DNA of 64,000 nucleotides from the NCBI GenBank assembly GCA_025504975.1, contig JANUWI010000018.1, positions 620,001 through 684,000 of the forward strand. The letters run 5' to 3'. Below, in pieces: positions 43,705 to 56,300 of this stretch. Position 1 is the stretch's first letter. Each line of letters opens with the position of its first letter. The notes beneath the pieces are model-generated. The model worked only from the letters and a program-made list of their open reading frames with translations, searched no databases and was not told the DNA's origin. A program made the translations under genes and the position numbers. The DNA is from Plenodomus lindquistii. Its lineage: Eukaryota > Ascomycota > Dothideomycetes > Pleosporales > Leptosphaeriaceae.

Positions 43705-46700
43705 GCTAATAGTCTTTAATATAGTAAAGCCTAAAGTTAATTTTTCTCTAGCAGCTATAAAGGCTATAAAGTCTAATTTACAATTCTATTATTATAGTTT
43801 CTTTCTTTTTTTATTATTTTCTTTTACTATAGCTTTACTACTACTACTATAAAAACCTTTCTATTTAAAAAAAAGCATTCTATATAATTAAATTAATATT
43901 ATAATTAGGTAGTTTTATTTTTTTTATAGCGCTATAAATACTAGTACGCAGCCTAGTAGTATCCTTTTTACTATTAAATTTAATAAAAAAGACTAGCTTT
44001 TTTAGCCTATACTAAAACCTTTATTAAACTAGTTAATTATTATAATAGTATTCTAGCTATAACTAGGCTGTAGTAAGAATACGCTAGTACTTTTTAAAAA
44101 TGTAGCTATTTAGGCGTAATATAAAAATATAGTAGCGTTAAAATAAACTAAGTCTATTAATAGTTATCTATCTAGATAAATTTAAAGTGCTATAAAAGCT
44201 AACTAGGTAAAAATAGTTATAATAAAAATTATTTTTAATATAAACTTTATTTACGTTATCTAGATTAATAATATATTTAATTAGTACTATAATATTAGTA
44301 GTAGATATCCCTTTATAATAGCTGTTATAATAGTTCTAATTTGCGTTATAAATAAAAATATTAGTATTATTATTTCTAGCAGTGCTAAATTTAAAAATCT
44401 AAACAACTTTATAGACTAATTTATTATTAATAAAATTAAACTAATCTAACTATATAGTATTACTAGATATAAATAAATATATATAATTAAAATAGGTACT
44501 TTACTACAGCTTTTCTCTAGAAGCGTATATACTTTTATAATAATATAAAACTTATTTAAAAAAGTTTTATAAAAAAAAATAGAGACTACCTAGAAATTTA
44601 TTATATACTTTAATAAGTATTAGAAAAAAAATAATAATAAGCTGCTATTAACGCTAACTCTAGTAATAAAATAAATAAAAAGTTCTAGTAAAAGCCTAGT
44701 AAAAAAAGTAACAGGGAAGAAAATTAAAGTAGAGCTACTAGATTTTATAATTAAAAAGGAAAAGCTGTTGTCTATAACGCCTAAAACTACTAAAAAGTTA
44801 ACTAAAGCGTCTGCTAGTAGACTATTAGCTAGTTTATCTACTACTTTTATATTACGTACTTAAACACTTTTTTAAAAGCGTAGTAAATTATAGATTATAT
44901 AATTAAAATTACTACTAGATATTACTATACTATAAACTCTAATTCTATATAAATTATATAATAACTTTAATAACTAGAATAATATTAAAACACTAAATCT
45001 AACTAATATAGTAAGTAATAGTCTAGATAACCTATTACTAGTTAAAAATACGTTTCTATTCTATAGCTTACGCTACCTCTAGAAGGCAGGTAGAGTTAAA
45101 GACGTCTAACTATATAAAAAATAGTAATAGTTAATATAATAGTTTTTTTATTATAGTATTTTAAATTCTATATTTTTAAACTTTAATATATTTATATTCT
45201 AGTTTTATAAAGTATCTAGTTTTAACTCTAGATTAAACGCGTTATATTACTTTTTTATAATACCCTTTTTTAATAGTATAGTATTTAATAAAGGCTACAG
45301 GCCTATAAATGCAATAGTTTATACTTTTTAGGTCTAGTAAATTTCTAAATACAGCTTATAAAGTATAAGTTTTAAGTATATTATATGTATATAGTAATAG
45401 ATTATATAGATAGTATAAAGTACTACTAGTTTATACGTATAATTTTTTTATATATAAAACTCTAGTTAGCTTTATTTAAATTTTCTAGCTTTATTTTTTT
45501 ACGTAATAAAAAAATAGTCTTTACTCTACTAATATAGGTATTATTTATAGATTATACTTTTATAATAGCTAGCTTATACCTCTCTAATACTAGAAATCTA
45601 TTTTTATACTAATTATTTTTCTATATGTATTTATTTATTAATTTCTGCGTTTTTAGTATATACGTAGTAGGTAAAGGTAACGTAGAAAAAAATAATAGTA
45701 TACTAGAAAGTAGTATCTATAATATATATAACTAAAATCTAGGTATAGAATTGTATTAATATGTATATTATAGTGTATAAAGCGTTTTTTTATATAGGTA
45801 TAAGGTTTTTTAAGTTTTACTTAGCGTATAGACACTAAAGTATTTATTATATAAGTATTTAGAATTCTTTCTAAATATTATATATATAAAATAGTTTAGA
45901 TATACTATAATAGTTATTATAATAGTTTATATAACTCTAGACGCTTTATACTATAGGCTCTATTATATATAAATAGTAGATACCTATATATATAACTATA
46001 GACTATATTACTCTAAAGTATACTTTCTAAGCCTTTAGCCTTTTATAACTTTACTACACTCTATCTATAAATATACCTATTTTTTCTTTATTTAGAGGGT
46101 TATAGGTGTAGCTAATAATAGTATAAATAAATTCTAAGCTAGATATAGTATTAAACCTCTCTAGTAGGAATATTTTAGCTTAGCTAGTAGATAGTAAGTA
46201 ATAGTTATATAATAGTACTAATTAGAGTTTACTAAAGATCTAAAATAGTATAGTTACTATATAGATAAAAAAGAGGTACTAGGTATCTATTAATAGTAAA
46301 TAGAATTTTAGATACTATATACTTACTTTCTATTTAGTATTTAAAAAACGCTGCTATAATAATACGCTCTAGCTTATTAAAAAAACACTAAAAAGGTATT
46401 ATAGATAATTTAAAGTAGGCCTCTAGAGAAATAGAGCGCTATAGCTTTTTACCTAGAACTAGTAAATACTTATATACTAAATAAAAAAAAGTTAACTAAA
46501 TATAAATTAGGTAAAAGTAAAATAAAGATATTATAAATAGAAATATAGCTTTATTTTATTATAGGCTTATAGATCTACTACCTACTTTTTAATAATATTC
46601 TATATTTCTAGAATAAGCTAGTTAATTATAAACTATATATAAATAAATACTTATAATAGCTAGTATAATAGGTAATATAATATTTTAAGCTACTTCTAGC

Positions 46701-47997
46701 TTAGACGTTGTATAAAAGTATTATATAAATGTTTTTATAGGAACTCTATTTTTTTACTAACTAAAATAATTGTACGCTTCTAGAAAATTTATATTTTAAA
46801 CTAGATATATAATGTAGATAAAGCTAACGTAGTCTATACTATATTTTTATAATTAAAAGTAGTAAAATCTAGTAAAAAAAGGTTAATTTTATTATTTTTA
46901 GCGCTAAGTTCTATAATCTAAAGCTGTTTAAATTTCTTATAGATTTTAATTTTAGGTAATAGTTATATAATAGTTAATATAATAGTTATAAAAGCGTTAG
47001 TAGATAGCGTAAACTTATTACCTAGAGGGTAAATAGTAGACTAGGTAGTTATAAACAAGTTATAGTGTTAAATAGGTTTAGAGAGGTAGTTATAGCTAAT
47101 TTTCTAGGCCTAGTAACTATTTAATTTTTACCTATTTATAAATTAGAGCTATTATTTATACTATTATAAAAAAGACTTACTAATTATAGACAAGTGCGTT
47201 TTTAGTCTAGGTATAAAGAGTTTTCTATATACTCTAATAGTCTACTTTAGTATACTTACTAAAGAGTTACTATACTACTAAGTTAAACTTATCTTTCTAG
47301 AAATGCAAGTAGGCAGTCTAGAAAGCAGCTTTACTTTTATACACTATAAATAGGTAGCTCTAGAGAGAATTACAGCGTACTATATTTTTAACTATATTAG
47401 TATTATTTAAATATTTATAGTTAAGCTTGCGCTTTTTACATTTAAATATTATAGGCGCTATAATTATAATATACAGCGTAAAAGTAAAAGTATAGAGAAA
47501 ATTATAAATTATAAAAAGTTAAAAGTTTAAAAGTTAAAAAATTTTATAGTATTAATAGATTAACGTAACGTTATAGGTAAATATAGTATAGTAGTAAGTA
47601 AATCTATAGCTAAAGTAAAAATACGCATTACACGTAAGTAAAAACCTATTTCTAAATTAAATTTATATTTTAATTTTAAAATAGCTATTAGATTATTATA
47701 TAGACTATTACTTTATGCTCTATTGTTTAATTAATAACTAAATTTATAATATTTAACTTTTTTAATAAAAGGGCTATATTTTTACTATAAACTATTCTTT
47801 AACTAATTTAATAAACTAGTTAAGAAATAGTTTATAGACTATTATATTAACTATTATTTCTCTATTTACGCAGGTATATATTTATAGAATACCTTTACTT
47901 TAACTACTAGTATTTAAATTTACGTTTACTACTAGTGCCTAGCACTACTTTTATTTATACTTTTACTAAATTTTAGGCGTATAGTAATATAACTTCT

Positions 47998-48017
47998 ACT
48001 TTTTTTTTTTTTTTTTT
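47998..48017 (+). repeat. poly-T tract
   Basis: About 20 T with few interruptions inside the element, followed by a second T run near 48030-48040. Confidence 0.7.
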
Positions 48018-48472
48018 CTCTACTCTAACTTTTTTTTTTTATTTATTACTATAATACTACCTCTACGCTTTTCTATTAGCTCTATCTACTTTTCTAACTA
48101 CTATATACTATATCTAGTAGCTACGCGCTCTAGTAACTACTCTAAATCTAGTATATTACTATAGTTATAAAACCTAACGCCTAAAAAGTTAACTAGAAGG
48201 TAGAAGTATATCTATAATAGTTTTAGTAATAGCCTGCTAATATATATTATAGATTTATCTAAAAACGCTAAATAACTCTAATACTATAGACTTAGACCTA
48301 CTACTACTACTATCTCTAGAAACTGTTCTACTAAAGGATAGTTTTAGCCTAGAAACTTAGCTTCTCTCTAAATAACTTCTCTAAACTTCTATTAATACTT
48401 TAGGTAATAGTGCGATAGATAATAGTATAATAGAAAATAGGTAATATAAATTAGACTTTATAGCTAAAAAAC

Positions 48473-48600
48473 TATAAAAAAAAATAAAAAAAGAGAAAAA
48501 AAAAAAGAAAAAAGATAAAAATAAAAAGGATAAAAAGGATAAAAAGAATAAAAAAAATAAAATAAATTTAAATAAAATAAAAAAACCTATATAAGTAGTA
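48473..48600 (+). repeat. A-rich (AAA/AAG) low-complexity tract
   Basis: Run of AAA/AAG/GAT-type triplets (repeated AAAAAGGAT units near 48528-48548). On the plus strand it would encode Lys/Asp-rich sequence, so it may be a remnant of a low-complexity coding segment. Confidence 0.6.
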
Positions 48601-48683
48601 AGTATAATATCTATTATAATAGTATTTATAATAGTTTACTAATTTAATATAGCTAAAGATAAAAGTATATAAACTAGTGCTGC

Positions 48684-48758
48684 AGCTACTAACTAGCCTC
48701 TAGCTCTAGAAGCTGCTAACTAGCCTCTAAAAGCTGCTAACTAGCCTCTAGAAGCTAG
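48684..48758 (+). repeat. 21-bp minisatellite, about three copies
   Basis: AGCTGCTAACTAGCCTCTA repeats at 48711 and 48732 (21-bp period) with a diverged copy at 48684. This patch retains CpA and TpG, so RIP was less complete here. A 21-bp unit equals seven codons. Confidence 0.8.
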
Positions 48759-49969
48759 TAGTGCTATAAATAATCTGCTAAAAAATATAAGTAAAAAATT
48801 CTCTAGCGTATATAGTAGTAGAAAAAGTTTAAAAAAAAAAAGATACTACTATAAAAATATAGGTAGAAAAAAAAGCTAAAAAAAACTAGAAAAATTAATA
48901 GCTAGTTTAAGCTAGAAAGTAAAAAGCTATAAAGCTATTTAGTAGTAAAAATAGTAAAATATATAATAGCCTATATAATAGCTTTAACTAATAGATAATA
49001 GTTACTAGCTCTACTAATAGCAAATCTTATTTTATATTTTTAGAGGATAATAAATCTTGCCCTGTACCTCTAGAGGATACTAAATCTTACTCTATATTTC
49101 TAAACCCCCCTCTAAGTCTACTAGCTAAGCTAAAAAAGACCTAGAAAAATAAAGCTGTTTCTACTAGAGGTAGACGTAGTAGTAGACGTAGTAGTAAATA
49201 TAATAGATATAGTAGTAGATATAGTAGACGTGCTACTTTTTTAAAAAAGTCTAAAAAGCCTAAAGCGTTTGCTAATAAAAATAAAAAAAAAAAGCCCTAC
49301 TAATATAAATTAAATAGTAAATTTTTACTTTATAATTATATAAGTCTAGACTAATATATATATAATAGCTATTATACTATATAAAATCTAGAGGTATTAG
49401 AAATCTATAGAATTACTAATACTTAAAACTCTATTTATATAACTAGTTAGAGAGATTACCTAAAACTATAGTAAAGTAGGTAAAACCTACTACTTTTTAT
49501 CTAATACTTTTAGTACTCTATAAAAAGCTATAGAGAATATACTAGTTTTAATAATAGAGGGTAAATAATAATATATTATAATAGTTATTATAATAGGCTA
49601 ATTTAATATATAGCTATCTAATTATATATAATCTATATAAAAAAAGTTATAATATAAAAAAAAAATATAAAGCTAGTAATACGCGTTATAAAAATATTAG
49701 TACTATTTATAAATATATTTAGACTAGCGCTAAATAAGTTTTATTAAAAAGTTCTAAATATAGTTATAGATAGCAGGTATAATTACTATAGGTAGTAGGT
49801 TTTTCTCTATTTTTATAATAAAGGGTTTTTACTACTACTATAAACTAGAGTTTAGGGACTAGTAGCTATACGTAGCTCTAATAGTATATATAAATATATT
49901 TACACTATTATAGTAACTATTATATTATTTTAATAACTAGTGTAGGTATTTTATTATTAGTATTCTAGG

Positions 49970-50045
49970 TTTTAGCGATTTTAATTTTTAGATTTTAATT
50001 TTCCGATTTTGGTTTTGAGCGAGATGAGGCTCCTCGTCACCCGTA
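49970..50045 (-). repeat. right terminal inverted repeat, 76 bp
   Basis: Reverse complement of 41689-41764 with one mismatch; the outer end reads CTCCTCGTCACCCGTA on the plus strand. As on the left, its outer half is not AT-enriched. Confidence 0.92.
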
Positions 50046-50051
50046 GTTCGC
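50046..50051 (+). repeat. right copy of 6-bp flanking direct repeat (GTTCGC)
   Basis: Same six bases as 41683-41688, directly outside the right terminal repeat. Confidence 0.75.
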
Positions 50052-51162
50052 GGGCCGATCCTGGGATCAAAAGCCGGTGGTCAGGCATCCTCCGTGCAGG
50101 TGCCCCAACGACGAGGCTGTGTGGCGCGATTGGCGCTGATTGGCGCTACGGTACCCCATAATGTTGTCCCGCCTTGAAACATCCACTTGTTAGTTATGTA
50201 CAGGAACACGCAACGGGCCGTTTAGATAGCACGCCTGAATCCTTCGACAATTTGACAGCGAGGGATAATGTGCAGATGCGTTCCGAAGTGGGGTTCGCTG
50301 CACAACACTCATGGTAGGCTGTAGGATAGTCATTACAGTGTATCATGATGTATTATTATCAGTATGTACAGGCTTCCAAGAGGGCCGCGAGGGCTGAACA
50401 GGCAAAGCAGGATACCTCGAAGGAGATCGGGCAGCGACAAAGCTATCACGACGAGCTTGAGCACACGTTCCGTTCAGGAAATGGACTTTGGGGGCTACTG
50501 TATGACTTTCGGCAGACGGCGACTTGGCAGTGTGCGGGATCTATACTCAATGTTAACCAGGATCATTCACGATGCTTGGCTGTAGCTATCGATACTTACA
50601 GCAGGTTGCCACGACGGTTCGCATTCTTGTCTAGGGGGTAATTTCAAAGAATAACAACTAAATCGCTGATTTATCCGAGTTTGGTTAGGGATGCGAACCG
50701 ACGTGCCGACACGCTGTACCCGCAATGCCATGTGAGGGCGCGATCTGAAACGTAATTCATCTTCTTACGCTTTGGGGCTGAATAATAGCCTCTTCCCGAC
50801 ACTTTTTGGCTTGCATACCCCACTAAACTCTCTAGTAGTGTTGCTTGCCTAACTTTGGGACGCCTTGAGAGCACTGCCCAGCAAATTTGACACCATGAGT
50901 AGTCGTAGACATTGTCGCGCTTGGGCTTGGACGCCTAAGGACATATGCCAGAACTGGAGATGAAGATGCGCAGCAACCACTAGGACGGGAGAAGTAATAA
51001 GAAGGTATAAGAAGGAAGGCTTTCCCATGAAGTAAGGAGCATTACAGCTCAACAGTTCTCATCATCTCACAAGTCTTCTCATCAGCTTCTCTCGACATCT
51101 CGTCTTCTCGCATATATCTACTACTTCACCGCAACTTCCAAACTTTTGCTCCATACTTCAAC
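50052..51162. other. intergenic between the element and the secreted-protein gene
   Basis: About 1.1 kb of ordinary composition. A 98-codon ATG frame (50345-50641) has no domain and is not called. The last 100 bp is C/T-rich, matching a 5' leader for the gene at 51163. Confidence 0.45.
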
Positions 51163-51886
51163 ATGCTTTACAGCACCCTCATCACCTCCACCCTCCTGGC
51201 CACCGCCGCCGCAACCGCGATCCCCGGCCTCACTCGCCGCGATCCCCTCACAAAGCGCAGCGAAAAGACCTGGGACTCCAATGGCAACCTGAAGCTCACA
51301 TGTACGCTTCACCACCCACTCCGCCAAATTTTCCCACTAACACCCAGTAGTCTCCTCCGAAACGATCAAGATCGGTGGCCTCCCCCTCGACGACGTCATC
51401 AGTCAACTCTACACCGTCTGCCACGAATCAGGCCAATGCGAAACCAACGACATCGAGCTGAAATCTATGCTCATGTCTTCTGAAGGCGCCGATGCCCTCA
51501 AAATCACCCTCGGCCCTGACGGCACCTACCCTACCTGGATCCGCAATGGCCTCGTCGACGCGCTCGGAGCGGCCATAAAAGCTGTCGCCAAATGCGAAAC
51601 CGGAACGTACACCAACAAGTGCTTCGGCAGCACGGCAATGGCGTACTGCCAGCAGAGGAAGACCCAGTACACTAACTGCGAGGTGCCCAAGTACTGGGGC
51701 GTCAACTATCAAGACCCAAATGAGGCGAATGCTGCGCCTCCGGCTATTGGATTGGATATCGCGGCGGAGAAGGATAGCGATAGTGCGGTTTGTGAGGATG
51801 TGATGGATGGGTTGGGGGGTGTGGCTGGTGCGGTGCATGGGGTTGCTGGTGGCATCTTTACGCTATTATCGTTTGCTTGTGCATAA
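51163..51886 (+). CDS. small secreted Cys-containing protein, candidate effector
   Basis: 225-aa protein of unknown family. Exons are 51163-51301 and 51348-51886, with a clean GT-AG intron. The N-terminus MLYSTLITSTLLATAAATAIPG is a signal peptide (cleavage probably near residues 17-20), followed by a dibasic stretch (LTRRDPLTKRSEK) that could be a Kex2 site (KR). The mature part has about eight Cys, many paired in spacing: VCHESGQC, KCETGTYTNKC, AYCQQRKTQYTNC and VCEDV. The end, GGVAGAVHGVAGGIFTLLSFACA, is hydrophobic and could instead signal a GPI anchor. It lies 1.1 kb from the RIP-mutated element, a position typical of effector genes in plant-associated Dothideomycetes. A role in host interaction is inferred, not shown. 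Confidence 0.85.
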
Positions 51887-53363
51887 CTTTGAGGAGTTGG
51901 ATTGAGGGGCGTACGAGAGCGGGTGTAAAGACTGAGGGATTGGCGCAGGTGCTTTCTCGATTTCTCGAGTTTTCTTCACTTCTTCGGGCGCGGTGTTGTA
52001 GATAACCTGTGCTTGAAGTTCTTGGTTATAATTCTTCTTTAAACAAATCTTTACATACTTCAAATCCGATTGTCCCCGTGAACCCAATAGTATGTCTTTC
52101 ACTGGTTTCTTCTGCTTGAACGGTATCTTCTCGAACGAGATGGTTGAGACGGGAGATCAGGGGCTGTTGCTGTGATACAAAGAACATTTGGTCCAACCAT
52201 ACTACCCGTGATACTTCTGGACTTGCGTCGTGGGACTAAGTTGGCATAAGGTACAGGATTGGAGACACGGGTCAAGCATGCCGCTCATGACGGACACTTT
52301 GTTAGCTTGCGCCAAGAAACACCTAATCCGCGAAAATACTGCAGCTCATTCGACTCCAATGATTTTATACATAGAGAGAATGAGAAAACGGGTCACACGA
52401 GACGAAGAAACGATGGCTATACATCAGATAAAGAGGCGGCAAGAGAAGATAGATATACCCAGTCCTAAGCAGAGGAGAGATTGAAAGGATAGGGAGATAT
52501 CATGCAATAGCGCTCATCACCGCCCCCAGCACAAACAAACAGCTACGGCATGACAGGGAGAGGTCAAAATCGCGGAGCTGCTTGTGGCAGCGCGATTTAC
52601 CTGATTCCCCGCATGGCTGAAACATGGAAGCGAAATGCGGAAACTCTACTAAGTGGTGGAAAGTCTGGTTGCCTTGGTCCTTGGAAGCTGTTGTGGCAGT
52701 GGAGCTGCACATGGGGAAGGGAGGCTGCTTCTACCGCCCATGTCGACGCACCCAGCTGGTTTCTGCGTAGTACTTTGCGCAATGAAGAGCCGCAGAGCAC
52801 ATCAAGAGAATCTCGCAACGACCAGATCTGCAAAAGACCAAATTCAAAATCCACACATGTCTCATTAAAAATTATCTACGTATAGTCTGGTATAGTGCAT
52901 CGTCTCTCTTGCCATCCAATCCTGTCCAACATAACGCAAACATGTGCAGCGGGGAAGTAAAACCCTGGCGATACATAAGAGCCAGCACCGCTTACCCCGA
53001 AGAATAGGAAAACTATGATGTGGTATCACTTTTCGCCCGAGACCTGATCCCCAATACATCCAAGCCACCGACCAAAAAAGAAACAATAAAGAGAGAATGC
53101 GCATGAGAATATGAGATTATGAGAAGAAGCCTTGTCGAGGCTGTATGCTGTGTGACCGCCAAAGTGAACAGCTCATGGCGAAATGGACTCGGAGCATCCC
53201 CATCGACGAATAATATGTTCGACGGAGATGCGCGGTCGATCAGAAGAAGAACTGGTAAGCAAATCTCTATTAAACCTCACACGTTCCCTGCCCATTGCAT
53301 GACTTTGACGACGAAGCAATCTGAGCGATCTATAACGCATGTTAGCCATCGGGCAGCACACGC
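51887..53363. other. intergenic, convergent 3' regions
   Basis: About 1.5 kb between the stop codons of the secreted-protein gene (plus) and the large minus-strand gene. Frames of 121 codons or fewer occur, without motifs. Confidence 0.45.
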
Positions 53364-56300
53364 TCAATCATGCAGGCCAAAGACCCGCCTCAGGCCTTGG
53401 AACTTCTTCTTCTTGCCCGTCCTGCCATACGAAACCGATCGGCCCTGTGCGTCAACAACAGGAGCCGTCACGTTGGAAATCTGACTCGACTGTCGATTGG
53501 CAAAGCGTGGACGGCGTGGTGCAACACCGTCTGAGCTCATTGGGCGCTCCTCTCTACCGATAACCGGGGGAGATGGAAGAGGCCATTCCGGTGTTGATCG
53601 TCGCTGCAGCTTAGGCGACTTCTTGCTTTGCGGGGATGATGCGACGAGGGTGTCGAAGTCCTGATCTTCGTTGATGGGTGTAAGAAGAGCAAGACCTTGA
53701 TCGCGGTTGCGCTGCGAGGGTGGCATAGGAATCTCCCCAGGTGCGGCAGTAGATTCGGCTATACCTGTTGTGCCAACGAAGGACTTCTTGCCTAGCCCAA
53801 AGAATCCGCGCTTCTGCTTCGTTGGAGTACCAGCGTCTGAAGACGGCGCTGAAGGTGCATGTTTGCTGTCGCGTAGCGAGCCACTGGCTAGTGCGACACC
53901 CTGTCCATTCGAGGTGCCACTCGTCTGACCGTTGGCAGCCCCACTTGTGGCTGGCGCAATCTTAGCAGCAGGAGCAGTTGCTACAGGACTCTCATCTGCC
54001 TCTTCCTCTAGATCAGTTGAATCATCATCATCGTCTCGGTTCCGTGGGATACCACGCACGGGAGCAAGACCCGGGGGAAGCTTGTAATCCGCAGGTTCAT
54101 CATCGTCCGAGTCAGCAAAACGACTTTGAAAACGGCGAGGCTGAACGTCTTCGTCTTCGTCGCTCGAGTCGGCGAAACGACTGGAAAAGGCCTTGGCACG
54201 CTCAGCAACAGGTGCCTTTTGCTTCTGTGGTGGCCTCTGCGAGGACTTCTGTGGTTTAGGCTGCTTGTTCAAGGCAGTCGTTGGCTTGGACAACGTGGGC
54301 GAAGATGGTCTGATCTCTGGTCCCTTGCGGAATCTGCCCATTGGCGACAACGACCTTATGCTGAACTTGGAAGATTTCACTACCTCAGGTGTCGGTGAAG
54401 AAGGACGCATAGACTTGCGGATGGCTGGAGCAGGGGATCGAGGTGGCGAAATCGCACGAACCGGCTTGGGCCCTGGAGCGGCTCCTCGCATTGTAGGTGT
54501 AGGCTCTTGCCTCATCGACCCACGCATCGTCATCCGGCCTGTTTGGTTGCGGCCTTGTGCTCTCGTACGCTGGAAGCTGCTAGCAGAAGCATCCGAATCG
54601 CTGTCATATGTTGGCACGGATGCGGCCTTAGGAGCAGGCATGCTTTGCGGTCGGGCATTGGCTACGGCAGATGCGGTTTGGATATGCTTCTTCTGGAGTG
54701 CTCCTCGAGGTGGCTTCGTCTCTCCAGGTATCATGCTATGTCTCGAGGCAGCCAGGCCCATAGGAGCAGCTGTTGATGAATCAGCTCCACGCATGCTTTG
54801 TCGCATTTGAGGTTGTGCCCGTGAGCTGTTGTCTGATGATCCTCGCATACTAGTCCTCATTGTCGGTTCAGCGCGCGAAGTAGAGTTCACACCACCAGCA
54901 CCAGCACGCATCGTCTTCTTCATATGAGTCTCTGGTGCGGCTTCCCTCGGAGGTGGTCCTCTCATCGATTGCCTCATCTTCGGCTCGGGTGCGGGAGTGG
55001 TCTGCGGAGTACCCTTCTTCAGGGCCGATTTGAGAGGCTTCGATGTTACCTGCAAAGTTTGTGGGGCAGAAGGCTGAGAGATTGGCTTTACTACATCGTC
55101 TTCGGATGCTGTGAGTGGTGTTGGCTCTTTTGCAACGATCGGTGCTTGCATGACACGATCGATTACAGCCTTGGCGTGAATTTCTTCATTGGCGACGGAC
55201 AAATTGCCCTGTGATTGTTTTTGAGCGGCACTGACGTTACTCCAATAATTTTGGGCGGCGCCCCAGTCTTGCGTTGTGGTAACATCAGAATCGGCACCTG
55301 GATCAACGTCGTCGTTCTGTCTCGCGGCCAAACCGTCCGTAGCCTCGGTGGCGTGTTTCGAGGACATCAGTCCTGAGGAAGACGGCCCAGCCGGGCTCCG
55401 CATTAAAGCATCAATGCTGGCGAAGCCACCCTCGGTGTCTGTAAGGTCTTCATAAGCATCGCTGTAGATACTGTTGTCGTCGTCCTCAGTTGTGTCGCCA
55501 TCTTCTGCGAAAGTGATCTGCTGAGCCCTGGGAGGCGATATTTGATCAACAGATGTCGAGGTCTGCTCATTGCCTGTGCTGTCAATCTGGGCACTACCTG
55601 TAGGCACCATCTTATTGCCGTCGTCATCCCAACCACCGGGTATTGTCATGGCTTGGAACTTTGGCTCTGGTGGCTCATAAGGACTTGGTGTTGCAGGCTG
55701 AAGAGCAAGTTGGGGAACTTCGATCACTTGCTTGGAGATCGGAGCAGGCGATGACGATTCTTTGTCGTACTGCGAAGTCAAGGACTTTGGCTCGGGCAAG
55801 GTTGTTGCTTGCTCGGCAGCATCACCATGCTTTTGCGCAGCAATATCATCGCTGGAATCTGAGGCGTAGCCGCTGCCTTTGACAGAAGTGACTTGCGGAG
55901 GTACTGGGCTCTGGGAGGCCTTGTTCTTTTCAGCAAAATCCCGGGCTACCAGATTGCCCAGAGCATGGTCATTGGATGCATTGGGGTTCTCTGTGATTGA
56001 GCCAACGGATGCAGATAAGGGCGTTGTAGTGACAGTCTCGGTAACCTTTTCAGCCATGTCCTCAGACGTCGGACGGCGTTCTCTTTCGCGAATGCTTCCA
56101 AAGACGGGGAGAGGCGCACGCGGTTTCATGAAATCTTCAAACTCGTTGTCTTTCTCACCCAAGGGGCTCCATCTCGATTTCTCCAGATCAGATTGAGTAG
56201 ACGGGGGTTCGACGTGAGGACCTGTTGCAGGACCAGCTATGGTTGGTGTCTCCTCAAAGCTGACACGGACACTCTTCTTCCGCCTCTGCGACCCTGTATC

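Larger units (their letters stand above)
41689..50045. mobile_element. 8,357-bp TIR-bounded element, interior saturated by RIP-type mutation
   Basis: Block with 76-bp terminal inverted repeats and a 6-bp flanking direct repeat, the form of a cut-and-paste or other integrase-mobilised DNA element. The interior is extremely AT-rich; long stretches (for example 42001-42120) contain no CpA and no TpG, while C survives mainly in CpT/CpG and G in ApG/CpG. That is the RIP pattern (CpA to TpA on both strands). No open frame of 60 codons survives on either strand, so no transposase can be read and the superfamily is open. The 6-bp duplication excludes Tc1/mariner (TA) and does not fit hAT (8 bp); long TIRs with 6-bp duplications are known for Maverick-type elements, among others, but length and content do not prove that. 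Both borders are sharp and the flanks are not mutated. Confidence 0.85.

Noticed and set aside
41689..50045. Reading the AT-rich block as a CRISPR array, mitochondrial insertion or centromere
   Set aside because: There are no regular repeat-spacer units. The TIRs, flanking duplication and loss of CpA/TpG point to a RIPed mobile element. A mitochondrial origin would retain long frames under the mitochondrial code; none was evident, although I did not scan that code systematically.
50345..50641. 98-codon ATG frame between the element and the secreted-protein gene
   Set aside because: No domain, signal peptide or splice support; composition typical of a chance frame.
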